A stretch of 64,000 nucleotides of DNA, from the NCBI GenBank assembly GCA_937930845.1, contig CALHBJ010000014.1, forward strand, positions 1 through 64,000. The letters run 5' to 3'. The notes below the pieces were generated by a model. It saw only the letters and a list, made by a program, of their open reading frames with translations. It was not told where the DNA came from and made no database searches. Shown here piece by piece: positions 44,138 to 54,783 of the stretch. The DNA comes from an uncultured Rhizobiaceae group bacterium. GTDB taxonomy: Bacteria; Pseudomonadota; Alphaproteobacteria; Rhizobiales; Rhizobiaceae. A program made the position numbers and the translations under genes. The first letter of the stretch is position 1. Each line of letters starts with the position of its first letter.

Positions 44138-45007
44138 ATGCAGAAGATCGGAATTGTTGGCGCGGGGCAGATGGGCAGCGGAATTGCACATGTGTGTGCG
44201 CTCGCCGGTATGGATGTTTTGATCCACGATATTTCGATGGAACGGATTGAATCGGGACTGGCGACGATTTCCGGCAATCTGGCCCGGCAGGCAAACTCCG
44301 GCAAGATTACAGAAGAGAACCGGGTATCGGCTTTGAAGCGACTGTCGGCTGCGCAAGATATGTCAGAACTGGGCGCTGCAGATTTCGTGATTGAGGCGGC
44401 GACGGAAAAAGAAGCGGTTAAGCAGGAAATCTACAAGGCGTTGTGTCCGGTGCTCAGCCCGGATGCAATTTTGGCAACCAATACATCGTCGATTTCAATC
44501 ACCAGACTGGCCGCAGTTACAGACCGGCCGGAAAAGTTTCTGGGTGTTCATTTCATGAACCCAGTACCTGTGATGCAATTGGTGGAGCTGGTGCGGGGGA
44601 TTGCAACCGATGACGCAACATTTGCCGCAGCCCAGTCCTTATGTTCGAAACTGGGCAAAGAAACCTCGGTATCAGAGGACTTTCCGGCCTTTATCGTCAA
44701 CCGTGTTCTGATCCCGATGATCAATGAGGCGATCTACGTTCTTTATGAAGGTGTGGGTGGGGTTGCCGCGATTGATAAGGCGATGAAGCTGGGGGCCAAC
44801 CATCCCATGGGGCCGCTTCAATTGGCGGATTTCATTGGCCTCGATACCTGTTTGTCAATCATGCAGGTTTTGTATGACGGTTTGGCCGATACGAAATACC
44901 GCCCTTGCCCATTGCTGGTGAAATATGTGGAGGCGGGCTGGCTTGGCCAGAAATCTGGCAAAGGCTTTTACGATTATTCCACCGATATGCCGATGCCGAC
45001 CCGCTAA
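44138..45007 (+). CDS. 3-hydroxybutyryl-CoA dehydrogenase
   Basis: A 289-residue NAD(P)-dependent 3-hydroxyacyl-CoA dehydrogenase, short monofunctional type. The Rossmann motif is GIVGAGQMGSGIAHVC. The catalytic His lies in VHFMNPVPVMQLVE, and the C-terminal domain shows NRVLIPMINEAI and GANHPMGPLQLADFIGLDT. It interconverts acetoacetyl-CoA and 3-hydroxybutyryl-CoA (Hbd), used in polyhydroxybutyrate or fatty-acid metabolism. AGGAGC precedes ATG 44138. The 3' end overlaps the convergent tlpA by 4 bases. Confidence 0.92.
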   Translation: MQKIGIVGAGQMGSGIAHVCALAGMDVLIHDISMERIESGLATISGNLARQANSGKITEENRVSALKRLSAAQDMSELGAADFVIEAATEKEAVKQEIYKALCPVLSPDAILATNTSSISITRLAAVTDRPEKFLGVHFMNPVPVMQLVELVRGIATDDATFAAAQSLCSKLGKETSVSEDFPAFIVNRVLIPMINEAIYVLYEGVGGVAAIDKAMKLGANHPMGPLQLADFIGLDTCLSIMQVLYDGLADTKYRPCPLLVKYVEAGWLGQKSGKGFYDYSTDMPMPTR

Positions 45008-45702
45008 AGCTCAAGAGCCGTTTTAATGAGCCGCTTGGCGTCTTCGCCTGCCCATTCTGCTGGCCCGTTGAGTGTGCCCAGCACGCAGCCGTCTTTGCCA
45101 ATGAGCAATGTGGCTGGCAGGCCGAAGGCAAGCCCCTCGCGTTTAAGGGCGTTTAGGGTGTCTAGTTTGGGATCGTGGTAGAAACCCAGATTCTGCAAGC
45201 CGATTTCTTCGAAAAACCCGATTGGCCGACCGGGTTCGCCCAAATCGACGCTGATGGCCACGACTTCAAATTCCGGTCCGCCCAGTTCCTTGTTGAGTGC
45301 ATCAAGCGCTGGCATTTCTGCACGGCAGGGCGCGCACCATGTTGCCCACAGATTGAGAAGGGCCGTGCGGCCTTGCCAATCAGCGAATGTCAGTGCTTCG
45401 CCTTTGCGATTGTTGAAGGTGAAGTCTTTGACCGAATAGGGGCGGTCCAAGGCGTTGAAGGCGGCGATTTCGCCGGTGGCGGATGCATTGAGCTTTTCCT
45501 GGTCGGCTTTGTCGATGGAACAGGTTGAAGTGGCCGCGGCTGATTGTACCAATGCCGGACCGGGTTTGCCATTTCCATTGAAAAAGGCGTATAGGCCTGC
45601 CCCAAGAGCAACGCCCAGGATTGCAACAACCGCACCGATCAATATCGGTGACGATCCCGATTTATTTGGTATTTCGGATTGTGGCATTTGGTCTTTGCTC
45701 AT
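45004..45702 (-). CDS. tlpA: TlpA-family thiol:disulfide oxidoreductase
   Basis: A 232-residue membrane-anchored thioredoxin-like protein. One N-terminal helix (about residues 18-42) places the domain in the periplasm. The redox site is [13 protein letters not shown], followed by [11 protein letters not shown] and a cis-Pro in [12 protein letters not shown]. Proteins of this type reduce copper sites or cytochrome c maturation partners. It is divergent from argH with only 27 bases between starts, a conserved arrangement in Hyphomicrobiales as I remember it. Confidence 0.9.
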   Translation of the reverse strand: MSKDQMPQSEIPNKSGSSPILIGAVVAILGVALGAGLYAFFNGNGKPGPALVQSAAATSTCSIDKADQEKLNASATGEIAAFNALDRPYSVKDFTFNNRKGEALTFADWQGRTALLNLWATWCAPCRAEMPALDALNKELGGPEFEVVAISVDLGEPGRPIGFFEEIGLQNLGFYHDPKLDTLNALKREGLAFGLPATLLIGKDGCVLGTLNGPAEWAGEDAKRLIKTALEL

Positions 45703-45729
45703 TTAGTTTCCGTTCAAGGTTTTCGTCAT

Positions 45730-47127
45730 ATGACCCAGCAAGATTCCAACGGCAATCAAATGTGGGGCGGCAGGTTTTCTGCCGGGCCCGATGCCATCAT
45801 GGAAGAAATCAACGCTTCGATAGATTTCGACCGCAAACTATACGCCCAGGATATTGCCGGATCTTTGGCACATGTTTCAATGTTGGGTGAACAAGGCATT
45901 GTGTCAGCTGATGATCAAGGCAAAATTGAAGACGGCCTGCGCACAATTTTGTCAGAAATCGAGAGCGGTGCTTTCGAATATTCCCGGTCGCTTGAAGATA
46001 TCCATATGAATGTGGAAAACCGGCTGGCCGAATTGATCGGTCCGGCGGCTGGGCGTTTGCATACTGCGCGGTCGCGCAATGATCAGGTAGCGCTTGATTT
46101 CCGCCTGTGGGTCCGTGACCGCACAGATGCGATGATCGACGACCTCACATCGCTGATTGCTGTTTTGCTGGACAAGGCTGAAACCCATGCCGCGGCCATT
46201 ATGCCCGGCTTTACCCATATGCAGACTGCGCAGCCGGTCACTTTTGGCCACCATTGCCTTGCCTATGTGGAAATGTTCACCCGCGACCGGGCGCGGTTTC
46301 GCGATGCGCGGGTGCGGATGAATGAATGTCCGCTGGGAGCAGCGGCTTTGGCTGGCACCGGATTTGATATCGACAGGCAGGCAACGGCCGAGGCTTTAGG
46401 CTTTGCCAGACCAACCCGTAATTCGCTTGATACGGTATCGGACCGGGATTTTGCCCTGGAGTTCCTTTCTGCGGCCAGCATTTGCGCCACCCATTTGTCG
46501 CGGCTGGCAGAGGAAATTGTGATCTGGTCAACGCCGCAATTTAATTTTGTGCGCCTGTCGGACCGATTCTCCACCGGCTCCTCAATCATGCCGCAAAAGA
46601 AAAATCCCGATGCGGCAGAACTCGTGCGCGGCAAGGTTGGACGTATTAATGGCGCTCTTGTGGGGCTGCTCACTGTCATGAAGGGGTTGCCGCTGACCTA
46701 TTCCAAAGACATGCAGGAAGACAAAGAAGGCGTGTTTGATGGGGCGGAAACGCTGGAATTATGCCTGGCGGCGATGCGTGGTATGGTGGACGATATGACC
46801 ATCAATGAAGATGCCATGCGCGCTGCTGCCGGTTCCGGCTTCTCCACGGCGACCGATCTGGCGGACTGGCTGGTGCGCGAGGCTGACTTGCCATTTCGCG
46901 ACGCCCACCATGTGACCGGCCGGGCAGTGGCACTTGCGGAACAAAAGGGCTGTGAACTGCACGAGTTGGAATTGAGTGAATTGCAGTCGATCAATCCGCA
47001 GATTACCCAAGGGGTTTATTCCGTTCTCACCGTGGATGCATCGGTGGCCAGCAGAACCAGTTTTGGTGGCACAGCACCCGATGGTGTGCGGGCACAGATT
47101 GCCTGGCATCGCCTGGAGAATATCTGA
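45730..47127 (+). CDS. argH: Argininosuccinate lyase
   Basis: A 465-residue fumarase/aspartase-superfamily enzyme that releases arginine and fumarate from argininosuccinate. Features are the N-terminal [20 protein letters not shown], the signature [12 protein letters not shown] with the catalytic Ser loop, and [11 protein letters not shown]-like [12 protein letters not shown]. The start at ATG 45730 is chosen because the upstream frame runs into tlpA. It is followed by lptM and lysA on the same strand. Confidence 0.96.
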   Translation: MTQQDSNGNQMWGGRFSAGPDAIMEEINASIDFDRKLYAQDIAGSLAHVSMLGEQGIVSADDQGKIEDGLRTILSEIESGAFEYSRSLEDIHMNVENRLAELIGPAAGRLHTARSRNDQVALDFRLWVRDRTDAMIDDLTSLIAVLLDKAETHAAAIMPGFTHMQTAQPVTFGHHCLAYVEMFTRDRARFRDARVRMNECPLGAAALAGTGFDIDRQATAEALGFARPTRNSLDTVSDRDFALEFLSAASICATHLSRLAEEIVIWSTPQFNFVRLSDRFSTGSSIMPQKKNPDAAELVRGKVGRINGALVGLLTVMKGLPLTYSKDMQEDKEGVFDGAETLELCLAAMRGMVDDMTINEDAMRAAAGSGFSTATDLADWLVREADLPFRDAHHVTGRAVALAEQKGCELHELELSELQSINPQITQGVYSVLTVDASVASRTSFGGTAPDGVRAQIAWHRLENI

Positions 47128-47188
47128 AGCTGACAGGGAACGCATTTGGGCATGTTCACATGTGCCAAAAAAGTGCTAGGAGAAGTTC

Positions 47189-47380
47189 ATGAACCGGATT
47201 TTGATCATACTTCTTGCAGCTTTTGTGCTGGCCAGTTGTGGCCGGGCAGGGCCGCCTGTGAAACCATCGGTTGCGGCAGCCGATGCAGCCAAAGCTAATG
47301 GGGAACCTGCTCCGGAAGCGCCGGTGGCCAATGCCCAAAATCCCGGCAAACGCTTTGTGCTCGATGGCCTGCTAGAATAA
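47189..47380 (+). CDS. lptM: LptM-like small lipoprotein
   Basis: A 63-residue lipoprotein with a lipobox LASC at about residues 14-17, followed by GRAGPP. It is of the LptM (YifL) family, which helps mature the LPS transport protein LptD in the outer membrane. The rest is Ala/Pro-rich with a conserved end KRFVLDGLLE. It is located between argH and lysA, where it is found in many alphaproteobacteria. AGGAGAA precedes the ATG. Confidence 0.88.
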   Translation: MNRILIILLAAFVLASCGRAGPPVKPSVAAADAAKANGEPAPEAPVANAQNPGKRFVLDGLLE

Positions 47381-47429
47381 TTCTGGGCCGTTGTTTCCCA
47401 AGCTTCCCCTTTCCTGAATTCGGTGCATC

Positions 47430-48695
47430 ATGAACCATTTCGAATATCGTGAGGGCATCCTCCATGCCGAGGATGTCAGTCTCCCTGAAATTGCGCGTCA
47501 GGTTGGTACGCCTTTTTACTGCTATTCCACAGCCACGCTGCGGCGACACTATTCGGTGTTCTCCGGTGCATTTGATGATATTCCCTCGCTGGTTTGTTAT
47601 GCGATGAAGGCGAATTCCAACCAGGCTGTGTTGGCCACACTTGCCAAGGACGGTTGTGGTGCTGACGTTGTGTCGGAAGGCGAATTGCGCCGGGCCCGCG
47701 CTGCGGGAATTCCACCTGAGAAAATCATGTTTTCGGGTGTGGGCAAAAAAGCCAGTGAGATGGACTACGCACTGGGCGAAGACATTTTGTGTTTCAATGT
47801 TGAATCGGAACCGGAGCTGGAACTTCTTTCAGCCCGTGCAACTGCCCTGGGCAAAACCGCGCGCGTGTCCTTCCGTATCAATCCCGATGTTGATGCCAAA
47901 ACCCACGCCAAGATTTCCACGGGCAAATCCAGCGACAAGTTTGGAATTCCGTGGAAACAGGCGAAGGAGGTCTATGCCCACGCTGCAAAACTGCCCGGCA
48001 TCAAGGTGTCTGGCATTGATATGCATATCGGCAGCCAGATTACCGACCTGGAGCCCTTTGACCGGGCGTTTGGGCGGCTGTCGGAACTGATTGGCGCATT
48101 GCGTGCAGATGGCCACGAGATTGATCATGTGGACGTGGGTGGCGGATTGGGCATTCCCTATCATGCAGACAACCAGCCTCCGCCGGATCCCGATGCCTAT
48201 GCCCAGGTGGTGAAGAAACATGTGCGTGACCTCGACGCCCAGATCATATTTGAACCGGGCCGTCTGATCGCGGGCAATGCGGGCATTTTCGTCACCGAGG
48301 TTTTATATGTCAAAGATGGCGCAGACAGGGTGTTTGTCATTGTTGATGGTGCGATGAATGACCTCATTCGGCCAACGCTCTATGAAGCCCATCATGAAAT
48401 ACGTCCTGTGAATGTGGCGCGGGGAAGCTCGTCGCGCATTGTGGCTGATATTGTGGGGCCGGTGTGTGAATCCGGCGACTATCTGGCCAAAAACCGTGAG
48501 ATGCCCCTGCCAAGGCAGGGCGATCTGCTGGCGCTGGGGTCAGCGGGTGCCTATGGCGCGGTTCAAGCGGGCACGTATAATTCCAGACTGCTGGTGCCTG
48601 AAGTGCTGGTAAATGGCAGTGACTGGCATGTCATTCGCCCACGCACCAGCTTTGAAGAACTGATTGCCCTGGACAGTGTGCCGGACTGGATTTAG
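47430..48695 (+). CDS. lysA: Diaminopimelate decarboxylase
   Basis: A 421-residue PLP enzyme of fold type III that makes lysine from meso-diaminopimelate. The PLP lysine is in YAMKANSNQAVL, followed by IDMHIGSQITD, VDVGGGLGIPY, EPGRLIAGNAG (phosphate binding), and the C-terminal GAYGAVQAGTYNSR. The gene lies 49 bases after lptM and ends one base before the convergent mscS-type gene. Confidence 0.96.
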   Translation: MNHFEYREGILHAEDVSLPEIARQVGTPFYCYSTATLRRHYSVFSGAFDDIPSLVCYAMKANSNQAVLATLAKDGCGADVVSEGELRRARAAGIPPEKIMFSGVGKKASEMDYALGEDILCFNVESEPELELLSARATALGKTARVSFRINPDVDAKTHAKISTGKSSDKFGIPWKQAKEVYAHAAKLPGIKVSGIDMHIGSQITDLEPFDRAFGRLSELIGALRADGHEIDHVDVGGGLGIPYHADNQPPPDPDAYAQVVKKHVRDLDAQIIFEPGRLIAGNAGIFVTEVLYVKDGADRVFVIVDGAMNDLIRPTLYEAHHEIRPVNVARGSSSRIVADIVGPVCESGDYLAKNREMPLPRQGDLLALGSAGAYGAVQAGTYNSRLLVPEVLVNGSDWHVIRPRTSFEELIALDSVPDWI

Positions 48696-48696
48696 C

Positions 48697-50043
48697 TCAG
48701 CCCGCAGGCTTTGCAGCTGGTGATTTGCGTTTGGCGGGACTGGCTTTCAGGAGTGGTTCGTCCGACAGCATTCGGATTTCCCGTTGCGGATAAGGGATCT
48801 TGATATCGTTTGCTTTCAGGGCGCGCCAAACAATGAACAACACGTCTGAGGAAAATTTGTTCTTCCCGTCGTCGATGCCGTCTGCCCAGAATTCTACCGC
48901 GAAATTGATCCCGGAATCGCCAAAGCCGCGTAACTCCACGTCCACCGGTTCCGGTTGGTCGAGTACCTGGGGGTGTTTGGCCACCGCCGTGGCAATCAGT
49001 TCGGGTATTTGCTCGATATCGGTGTCGTAGGCGACGGAAAATTCAACCTCATAGCGTTGGCGCGGGTCGTCACGGGTCCAGTTAACAAATGTGGTCGTGA
49101 TGAATTTGTCATTGGGCAGCATAACTTCCTTGCCGTCATAAGTTTCCAGTGTGGTGGAGCGCATGTTGATTTCTTTCAATATGCCCGCCCGGCCATCCTC
49201 CATCTCGATATAATCGCCTGGCTGTAAAGAACGCTCAAACAGGATGATCATGCCGGAGATGAAATTGGCTGCGATCTGTTGCAGGCCAAATCCAAGGCCA
49301 ACACCTACGGCACCGCCGAGCACAGCCAGTGCTGTGAGATCAACACCGAGAACCTGTAGGAAAATAATGCCAAACACGATGAACAGGACAATCTGGAACA
49401 GCTTGGAGACCAGCGATTTCATTCCCAGATCAAGGGCTTCCTGCTTGTGAATGGCGGTTTGACCTGCGGTATTTGACTGGCGTCCCAACCAAAAAATGAT
49501 GGCCCCAAATATGGCTGCTTTGATCAGGAACAGGGCAGATAACCGGATGTTGCCCAATTCCAGTGCCAGCGTATCGAGGAATGCGGTGAATTCGTCGAAT
49601 TTGCCAAACACCATCAGCAAGGCGCTGGGCAGAACGACCAGATTGACGATTTTGCGCAGGCCATCATTGGGCACAAAAAGCTTGATGGCGTTGAATATGG
49701 TCAGGACCAGAGCCAGACTTTGGGCAATTTGAACAAGCCACACACTGCCGGTGATGGACCGCAATACCGGGATTGTTGTCGCAAGAATGGCGACCAGAAC
49801 CAGCGGAAAGAGCAGCCCGCGGGCCTTGTACACCCAATTGCGGATGAACAGCAGGCGGCCATCCTGTGGGGCGTTTTGCAGCAATGGCACGCGGGCGCGA
49901 ATGAATTTTGACACAATTCCGGCCAGCAACCAGGCAAGGATGATTGCGCCGACCTGGGCATAGAACGCAGGCGATTTCAGCCACGCGAACACGATCATCC
50001 AATATTCCAAAAACTGCGCCTGCAAGTTTGCCAGATCTACCAC
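48697..50043 (-). CDS. Mechanosensitive ion channel, MscS family
   Basis: A 448-residue membrane protein with five or six helices. The MscS pore helix and beta domain are clear: ALAVLGGAVGVGLGFGLQQIAANFISG-like sequence (about residues 230-258), then LQPGDYIEMEDGRAGILKEI and LPNDKFITTTFVNWTR. It opens on membrane tension and protects against osmotic downshock. The C-terminal tail is Lys/Pro/Ala-rich. It is transcribed alone and converges with lysA. Confidence 0.9.
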   Translation of the reverse strand: MVDLANLQAQFLEYWMIVFAWLKSPAFYAQVGAIILAWLLAGIVSKFIRARVPLLQNAPQDGRLLFIRNWVYKARGLLFPLVLVAILATTIPVLRSITGSVWLVQIAQSLALVLTIFNAIKLFVPNDGLRKIVNLVVLPSALLMVFGKFDEFTAFLDTLALELGNIRLSALFLIKAAIFGAIIFWLGRQSNTAGQTAIHKQEALDLGMKSLVSKLFQIVLFIVFGIIFLQVLGVDLTALAVLGGAVGVGLGFGLQQIAANFISGMIILFERSLQPGDYIEMEDGRAGILKEINMRSTTLETYDGKEVMLPNDKFITTTFVNWTRDDPRQRYEVEFSVAYDTDIEQIPELIATAVAKHPQVLDQPEPVDVELRGFGDSGINFAVEFWADGIDDGKNKFSSDVLFIVWRALKANDIKIPYPQREIRMLSDEPLLKASPAKRKSPAAKPAG

Positions 50044-50214
50044 TTAAAATTCCCCATAGAGCAGAAGATCAGTCTAGCTGCCCGCCCATTGGCTCGCCAA
50101 GGGCAAATATGGAATTCGATCACAATTCGGCGAAGCGCGATGGTGAATGGCATCGCCGCCTCGCCAATGTCTTGTTTGATGTTATAGTGGGAGTGAGAAA
50201 GGTGGCCCACCGCG

Positions 50215-52863
50215 ATGAAACCGTCAGACGCTGCATATCAAACAAAGAAGACTGAAAGCTTTGCTGGTGTAGCCGGAGCACGGCGCGGCGCCTGGCTGGC
50301 TTTGCTGTGGGAAAATGTGTGGCCCCGGGTTTTGCCTCTGCTGGCCGTCATCAGCGTGTTTCTAATCTTCTCATGGTTTGGTGGCTGGTCATGGCTTCCA
50401 GATGTGGCCCGATATGTGGTGCTCGTTGGGTTTGGGGCTGCGGCCCTGGCCGCACTCAAACCGTTATTTGCGATCCGCCTGCCCCAGGCCATTCATGTGG
50501 ACCGGCGGGTAGAATCTGCCTCTGCACTCGACCACCGGCCCGTCAGCACTCAAACCGACCGTCTGGCAGGTGGACCGCAGGCAGATAGTGAATTTGCTGA
50601 TGCGCTTTGGCGGGAACACCAGCGCCGTATGCGTGACGGGCTGGACAATCTCAAAGCTGGTGCGCCTTCGCCCAGCATCGCGCGCCATGATCCGTTTGCC
50701 CTGCGCGCCGCGCTGGCACTTATATTATTCGTGGCGTTCGGCGCATCCTGGGGCCAGTGGGGAGCGCGCATCGGGGCAGCGTTTCAGCCCCAGCAGACAA
50801 TCGCTGCTTTGCAGGGGCGTGTGGATGCCTGGGTGACGCCGCCATCCTATACCAACAAGCCCCCCATATTCCTCAATCGCCGCCAGCAACAGGCGTCGAT
50901 TAATTCGGTCACGGTGCCGGAAGGCAGTGAACTGGTCATCCGAACGCTCAAAATTGACAGCCCGGAACTGGTGTTACTGGAGGATGGGGTGGAGCGCATT
51001 GTTGCCCCGTTTGTCAAAGATGAAGACAGCAAAAAAGACAAAGGCTCAGATGAGATCAAGCCAGATGCCGTTGCGAAAAAGAGCGACAGTGTCAGCTACA
51101 AAATCAAGTTGCAGAAAAATGCATCCGTACAACTGAAATCCGCCGGTGGTTTGAGCGAAGAATGGTCATTTGCAATCATAGAAGATGAAAATCCAAGCAT
51201 CAGCTTTACCGAAGATCCTGCTGGTTCAAACCGAGGGGCATTGGAATTTTCGTTTGAAGTTGGCGACGATTACGGCGTTACCCGTGCGCTGGCGCAGATT
51301 ACTTCTGCTGATGTGGGGGACAAGAATGCAAAGCCATTGATTGGTGCGCCGGAAATCGCCCTGCCGCTGCCGCGCCAAAATGCCAAACAAGGCATTTCCA
51401 AAACCAGCCAGGATTTGACCAGCCATCCATGGGCCGGGGCAAAGGTAACCATGATTCTGGTTGCCGAAGATGAGGCAGGCCAAAAGGGGCACAGTCAACC
51501 CCGCACATTTGTGTTGCCGCAACGGGTGTTCACCAAACCGCTTGCCCAGGCGATTGTTTTTGAACGTCGAAGACTTGCCATGGATCGCCGACGGGCACCT
51601 GGTGTTGCGGCCATGCTCAATATCATTACAACCACGCATCCTGAGGAATTCATCAAGGATTTTGCCCATTATACAGCCCTTCGGGTGGCCTACCGTACCC
51701 TGCGCCGGACCACTCGCGAAGACGAATTGGTCGATACGCTGGAACTCTTGTGGGAAACGGCTCTGTCGGTTGAAGATGGCGACCTGTCGCTTGCCGAACG
51801 TCGATTGCGTGATGCTCAGGAGCGTTTGTCCAAGGCGTTGGAGAACGGCGCGTCTGAAGAAGAAATTGCGGAATTGATGCAGGAATTGCGCAACGCCATG
51901 AATGAGTTCATGCGCGAACTGGCCGAGCAGATGCAGCGCAATCAACAGAACCAGCAGGCCATGCCGCTGGACCCCAATACCCAGGTGCTGCGCCAGCAGG
52001 ATCTTGAACGTATGATGCAGCAGATTGAAGACCTGGCAAAATCGGGCTCTCGCGATGCGGCACGGGAATTACTCCAGCAGATGCAGCGCATGTTGAACAA
52101 TCTGCAAACGGCACAGCCGCAACAAAATCAGCAACAGCGCCAAACAGACGAGTTTAGCGAACAGATGAATCGGTTGGGTGAAATGATGCGCCAGCAGCAG
52201 GAGCTGATGGATCAGACTTTCGACATGCGCCGCCAGCAACAACAGCAGCAGCAAAACGGCCAGCCTAATCAGCCAAACCAACAGAACCAACAGAACCAGC
52301 AAAACCAACAGGGCCAACAGCAGCAAGGTCAGCAAGGCGAACAGCGCCAGATGACTGCGGAAGAATTGGCTGAAGCGCTCAAGAAGCTCCAGCAACAGCA
52401 GGGTGAACTGCAACAACAGATGGAAGATTTGCAGCAGGCCATGCGCGATTTGGGGATGGACCCTGGTGAACGGCTTGGCGAAGCGGGTGAAGCCATGGGA
52501 GGGGCCGAGCAAAGTCTGGGCGAAGGGCAGACCGGCGAAGCGGCTGGTGAACAGGGCCGTGCTTTGCAGGCCATGCGTGACGGTGCACAACAGATGATGC
52601 AGAACATGCAAAATCAGGCTGGCGAGCAAGGCCAACGCGGTCAGCGTGGTCAACATGGACAGCAGACCCGCGAAGACAATGACCCGCTTGGCCGACAAAG
52701 CCGCACCCAGGGGCCGCAATTGGGCAATGATACAAAAGTGCCCAGTGAAATTGATGCGCAACGCGCCCGCGAAATCCTAGATGCTATCCGCCGCAGGCTT
52801 TCCGACCAATTGCGTCCCAAGCTGGAATTGGATTATCTGGACCGGCTGTTGCCAACCCGGTGA
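50215..52863 (+). CDS. TIGR02302/DUF4175 membrane protein with Gln-rich region
   Basis: An 882-residue protein of the DUF4175 family (TIGR02302), a conserved alphaproteobacterial group of unknown function. There are two membrane helices near the N-terminus (about residues 30-50 and 58-80) and a third at about 165-185. A large periplasmic part contains PSYTNKPPIFLNRR. The last third is coiled-coil and very rich in Gln (about residues 575-820; long Q, QN and QQ runs at about 675-710). The C-terminal stretch RAREILDAIRRRLSDQLRPKLELDY is conserved. Related proteins sit near lysA in rhizobia, as here. Confidence 0.85.
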   Translation: MKPSDAAYQTKKTESFAGVAGARRGAWLALLWENVWPRVLPLLAVISVFLIFSWFGGWSWLPDVARYVVLVGFGAAALAALKPLFAIRLPQAIHVDRRVESASALDHRPVSTQTDRLAGGPQADSEFADALWREHQRRMRDGLDNLKAGAPSPSIARHDPFALRAALALILFVAFGASWGQWGARIGAAFQPQQTIAALQGRVDAWVTPPSYTNKPPIFLNRRQQQASINSVTVPEGSELVIRTLKIDSPELVLLEDGVERIVAPFVKDEDSKKDKGSDEIKPDAVAKKSDSVSYKIKLQKNASVQLKSAGGLSEEWSFAIIEDENPSISFTEDPAGSNRGALEFSFEVGDDYGVTRALAQITSADVGDKNAKPLIGAPEIALPLPRQNAKQGISKTSQDLTSHPWAGAKVTMILVAEDEAGQKGHSQPRTFVLPQRVFTKPLAQAIVFERRRLAMDRRRAPGVAAMLNIITTTHPEEFIKDFAHYTALRVAYRTLRRTTREDELVDTLELLWETALSVEDGDLSLAERRLRDAQERLSKALENGASEEEIAELMQELRNAMNEFMRELAEQMQRNQQNQQAMPLDPNTQVLRQQDLERMMQQIEDLAKSGSRDAARELLQQMQRMLNNLQTAQPQQNQQQRQTDEFSEQMNRLGEMMRQQQELMDQTFDMRRQQQQQQQNGQPNQPNQQNQQNQQNQQGQQQQGQQGEQRQMTAEELAEALKKLQQQQGELQQQMEDLQQAMRDLGMDPGERLGEAGEAMGGAEQSLGEGQTGEAAGEQGRALQAMRDGAQQMMQNMQNQAGEQGQRGQRGQHGQQTREDNDPLGRQSRTQGPQLGNDTKVPSEIDAQRAREILDAIRRRLSDQLRPKLELDYLDRLLPTR

Positions 52864-52885
52864 CGGGGCCCAGTGGTCTGAACGC

Positions 52886-52928
52886 AAAAAACCCGCGATT
52901 GATGTGCTCAACCGCGGGTTCTTTTTTT
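52886..52928. terminator. Bidirectional terminator between DUF4175 gene and etfA
   Basis: AACCCGCG at 52890-52897 pairs with CGCGGGTT at 52913-52920, with an inner TTGA/TCAA pairing. Seven T follow on the plus strand. On the minus strand six T follow from the A-run at 52886-52891. It ends both convergent transcripts. Confidence 0.92.
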
Positions 52929-52944
52929 CAATAAATCTTTGTGA

Positions 52945-53874
52945 TCAGAGTGCTTTTTCAAGCTCCGGCAAGACATCGAAGAGGTCTGCCACAAGCCCGT
53001 AATCGGCCACCTGGAAGATGGGCGCTTCTTCGTCCTTGTTGATGGCCACGATCACTTTGGAATCCTTCATGCCGGCGAGATGCTGGATCGCACCGGAAAT
53101 TCCACACGCGATGTACAAATCGGGCGCGACGACCTTGCCGGTCTGACCAACCTGCCAATCGTTTGGCGCGTAACCCGCATCGACTGCAGCGCGGGAAGCG
53201 CCGATTGCGGCACCCAATTTATCGGCAACGGGAATGATTGTGGATTCAAATTTCTCTGCTGAACCCAGTGCACGGCCGCCGGAGATGATAATCCTTGCCG
53301 ACGTTAATTCGGGACGATCTGAGTCCGACAGGGCAGCACTTACAAATTCCGAAAGTCCCGGATTGGCGGCAGCATCAATTTTTTCAACGGAAGCTGAACC
53401 CGATTCATCAACCGCGGCAAAGCCTGCTGTGCGCACGGTCACCACGCGCTTCGCGTCAGTCGACTGAACGGTTTGCATGGCGTTGCCCGCATAGATGGGG
53501 CGTTCAAATGTGTCGGCAGATTTAACTTCCGTCACATCGGAAATCTGCATCACATCCAACAAGGCAGCTACGCGCGGCAGGATGTTTTTACCATCTGTCG
53601 TTGCCGGCGCCACAACGCCGTCATAGCCATCGGCGATGGATACAATTAGTGCGGCCATTGGTTCGGCAAGCCGATTGGTGAGGAAATCCGCTTCGCAGTG
53701 CAGCACTTTGGCGGCGCCAGAAAGTTTGGATGCAGCAGAAGCCACATCGCCACAGCCATTTCCAGCTACCAGCACATGTACATCGCTGCCCATGGCCACT
53801 GCTGCCGACATTGCCTTATGGGTCTGATCGGACAGCGATTCATTGTCGTGTTCTGCAATCAAAAGAGTTGTCAT
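52945..53874 (-). CDS. etfA: Electron transfer flavoprotein alpha subunit
   Basis: A 309-residue EtfA. The C-terminal FAD-binding domain shows [21 protein letters not shown], then [19 protein letters not shown] and [17 protein letters not shown]. It accepts electrons from acyl-CoA dehydrogenases and passes them to ETF-ubiquinone oxidoreductase. It follows etfB after 12 bases, and the pair forms an operon ending at a bidirectional terminator. A regulatory palindrome lies upstream of etfB. Confidence 0.95.
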   Translation of the reverse strand: MTTLLIAEHDNESLSDQTHKAMSAAVAMGSDVHVLVAGNGCGDVASAASKLSGAAKVLHCEADFLTNRLAEPMAALIVSIADGYDGVVAPATTDGKNILPRVAALLDVMQISDVTEVKSADTFERPIYAGNAMQTVQSTDAKRVVTVRTAGFAAVDESGSASVEKIDAAANPGLSEFVSAALSDSDRPELTSARIIISGGRALGSAEKFESTIIPVADKLGAAIGASRAAVDAGYAPNDWQVGQTGKVVAPDLYIACGISGAIQHLAGMKDSKVIVAINKDEEAPIFQVADYGLVADLFDVLPELEKAL

Positions 53875-53886
53875 CGCGCGATCTCC

Positions 53887-54636
53887 CTACAATACGCCAG
53901 CTTCGTTTTTCAGTTTGTCGACCAGTTCTTCAACTGAGCCAACGATGACACCGGCTTCGCGCTTGGGCGGCTCCTCGGTGTTGATCACTTTCAGACGGGG
54001 TGTCATGTCGACGCCAAAATCCGCCGGTGATTTTTCATCAAGCGGCTTTTTCTTGGCCTTCATGATGTTGGGCAGGGAGGCATAGCGCGGCTCGTTCAGA
54101 CGCAGGTCAGTGGTCATGATCAGAGGCATGTTCACCTTGATCGTTTGCAGACCACCATCAACTTCACGGGTCACATTGGCACTGTCGCCGTTGATTTCCA
54201 GCTTGGAAGCAAATGTGGCCTGGGCCCAGCCCAGCAAGGCAGACAACATCTGGCCTGTCTGATTAGCATCGTCATCGATGGCCTGTTTGCCCAAGATCAC
54301 CAATTGTGGTGCTTCTTCGTCGACAATTCCCTTGAGGATTTTGGCAACGGCAAGTGGTTCTACCAGTTCATCGTGCTTTACCAGAATGCCGCGGTCGGCA
54401 CCCATGGCCAGAGCCGTGCGAATTGTTTCCTGCGCCTGTTGCGGCCCAATTGAAACGGCAATCACTTCGTCCGCTTTACCGGCTTCCTTAAGACGCAGGG
54501 CTTCTTCCACTGCAATCTCGTCGAATGGGTTCATGGACATTTTTACGTTGGCGAGTTCAACACCGGAGCCATCCGCTTTCACGCGGATTTTGACGTTGTA
54601 GTCCACCACCCGTTTGACGGGTACAATAATTTTCAT
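53887..54636 (-). CDS. etfB: Electron transfer flavoprotein beta subunit
   Basis: A 249-residue EtfB with the typical start [19 protein letters not shown], the AMP-binding domain, and the conserved late loop [22 protein letters not shown] (the region that recognises dehydrogenases). The start at ATG 54636 has GAGG upstream; the frame is open to 54657. It is the first gene of the etfBA operon. Confidence 0.95.
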   Translation of the reverse strand: MKIIVPVKRVVDYNVKIRVKADGSGVELANVKMSMNPFDEIAVEEALRLKEAGKADEVIAVSIGPQQAQETIRTALAMGADRGILVKHDELVEPLAVAKILKGIVDEEAPQLVILGKQAIDDDANQTGQMLSALLGWAQATFASKLEINGDSANVTREVDGGLQTIKVNMPLIMTTDLRLNEPRYASLPNIMKAKKKPLDEKSPADFGVDMTPRLKVINTEEPPKREAGVIVGSVEELVDKLKNEAGVL

Positions 54637-54783
54637 TTCGTTGACCTCTGTCAGCAAAGGGAATTTTTAAATGTAGTGCAGCCAAACGCTTCCTAACGCT
54701 AGCGCATGCCCGACACTCTTAACCGGAATCTGGACATGGGGAAATGATTGGTTCTTCGTTTTTGCCACATCTATGGGATAATA

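Noticed and set aside
52069-52761. Leu-rich minus-strand frame of 230 codons
   Set aside because: It is the reverse of the CAG-rich part of the DUF4175 gene, which reads as Leu in that frame.
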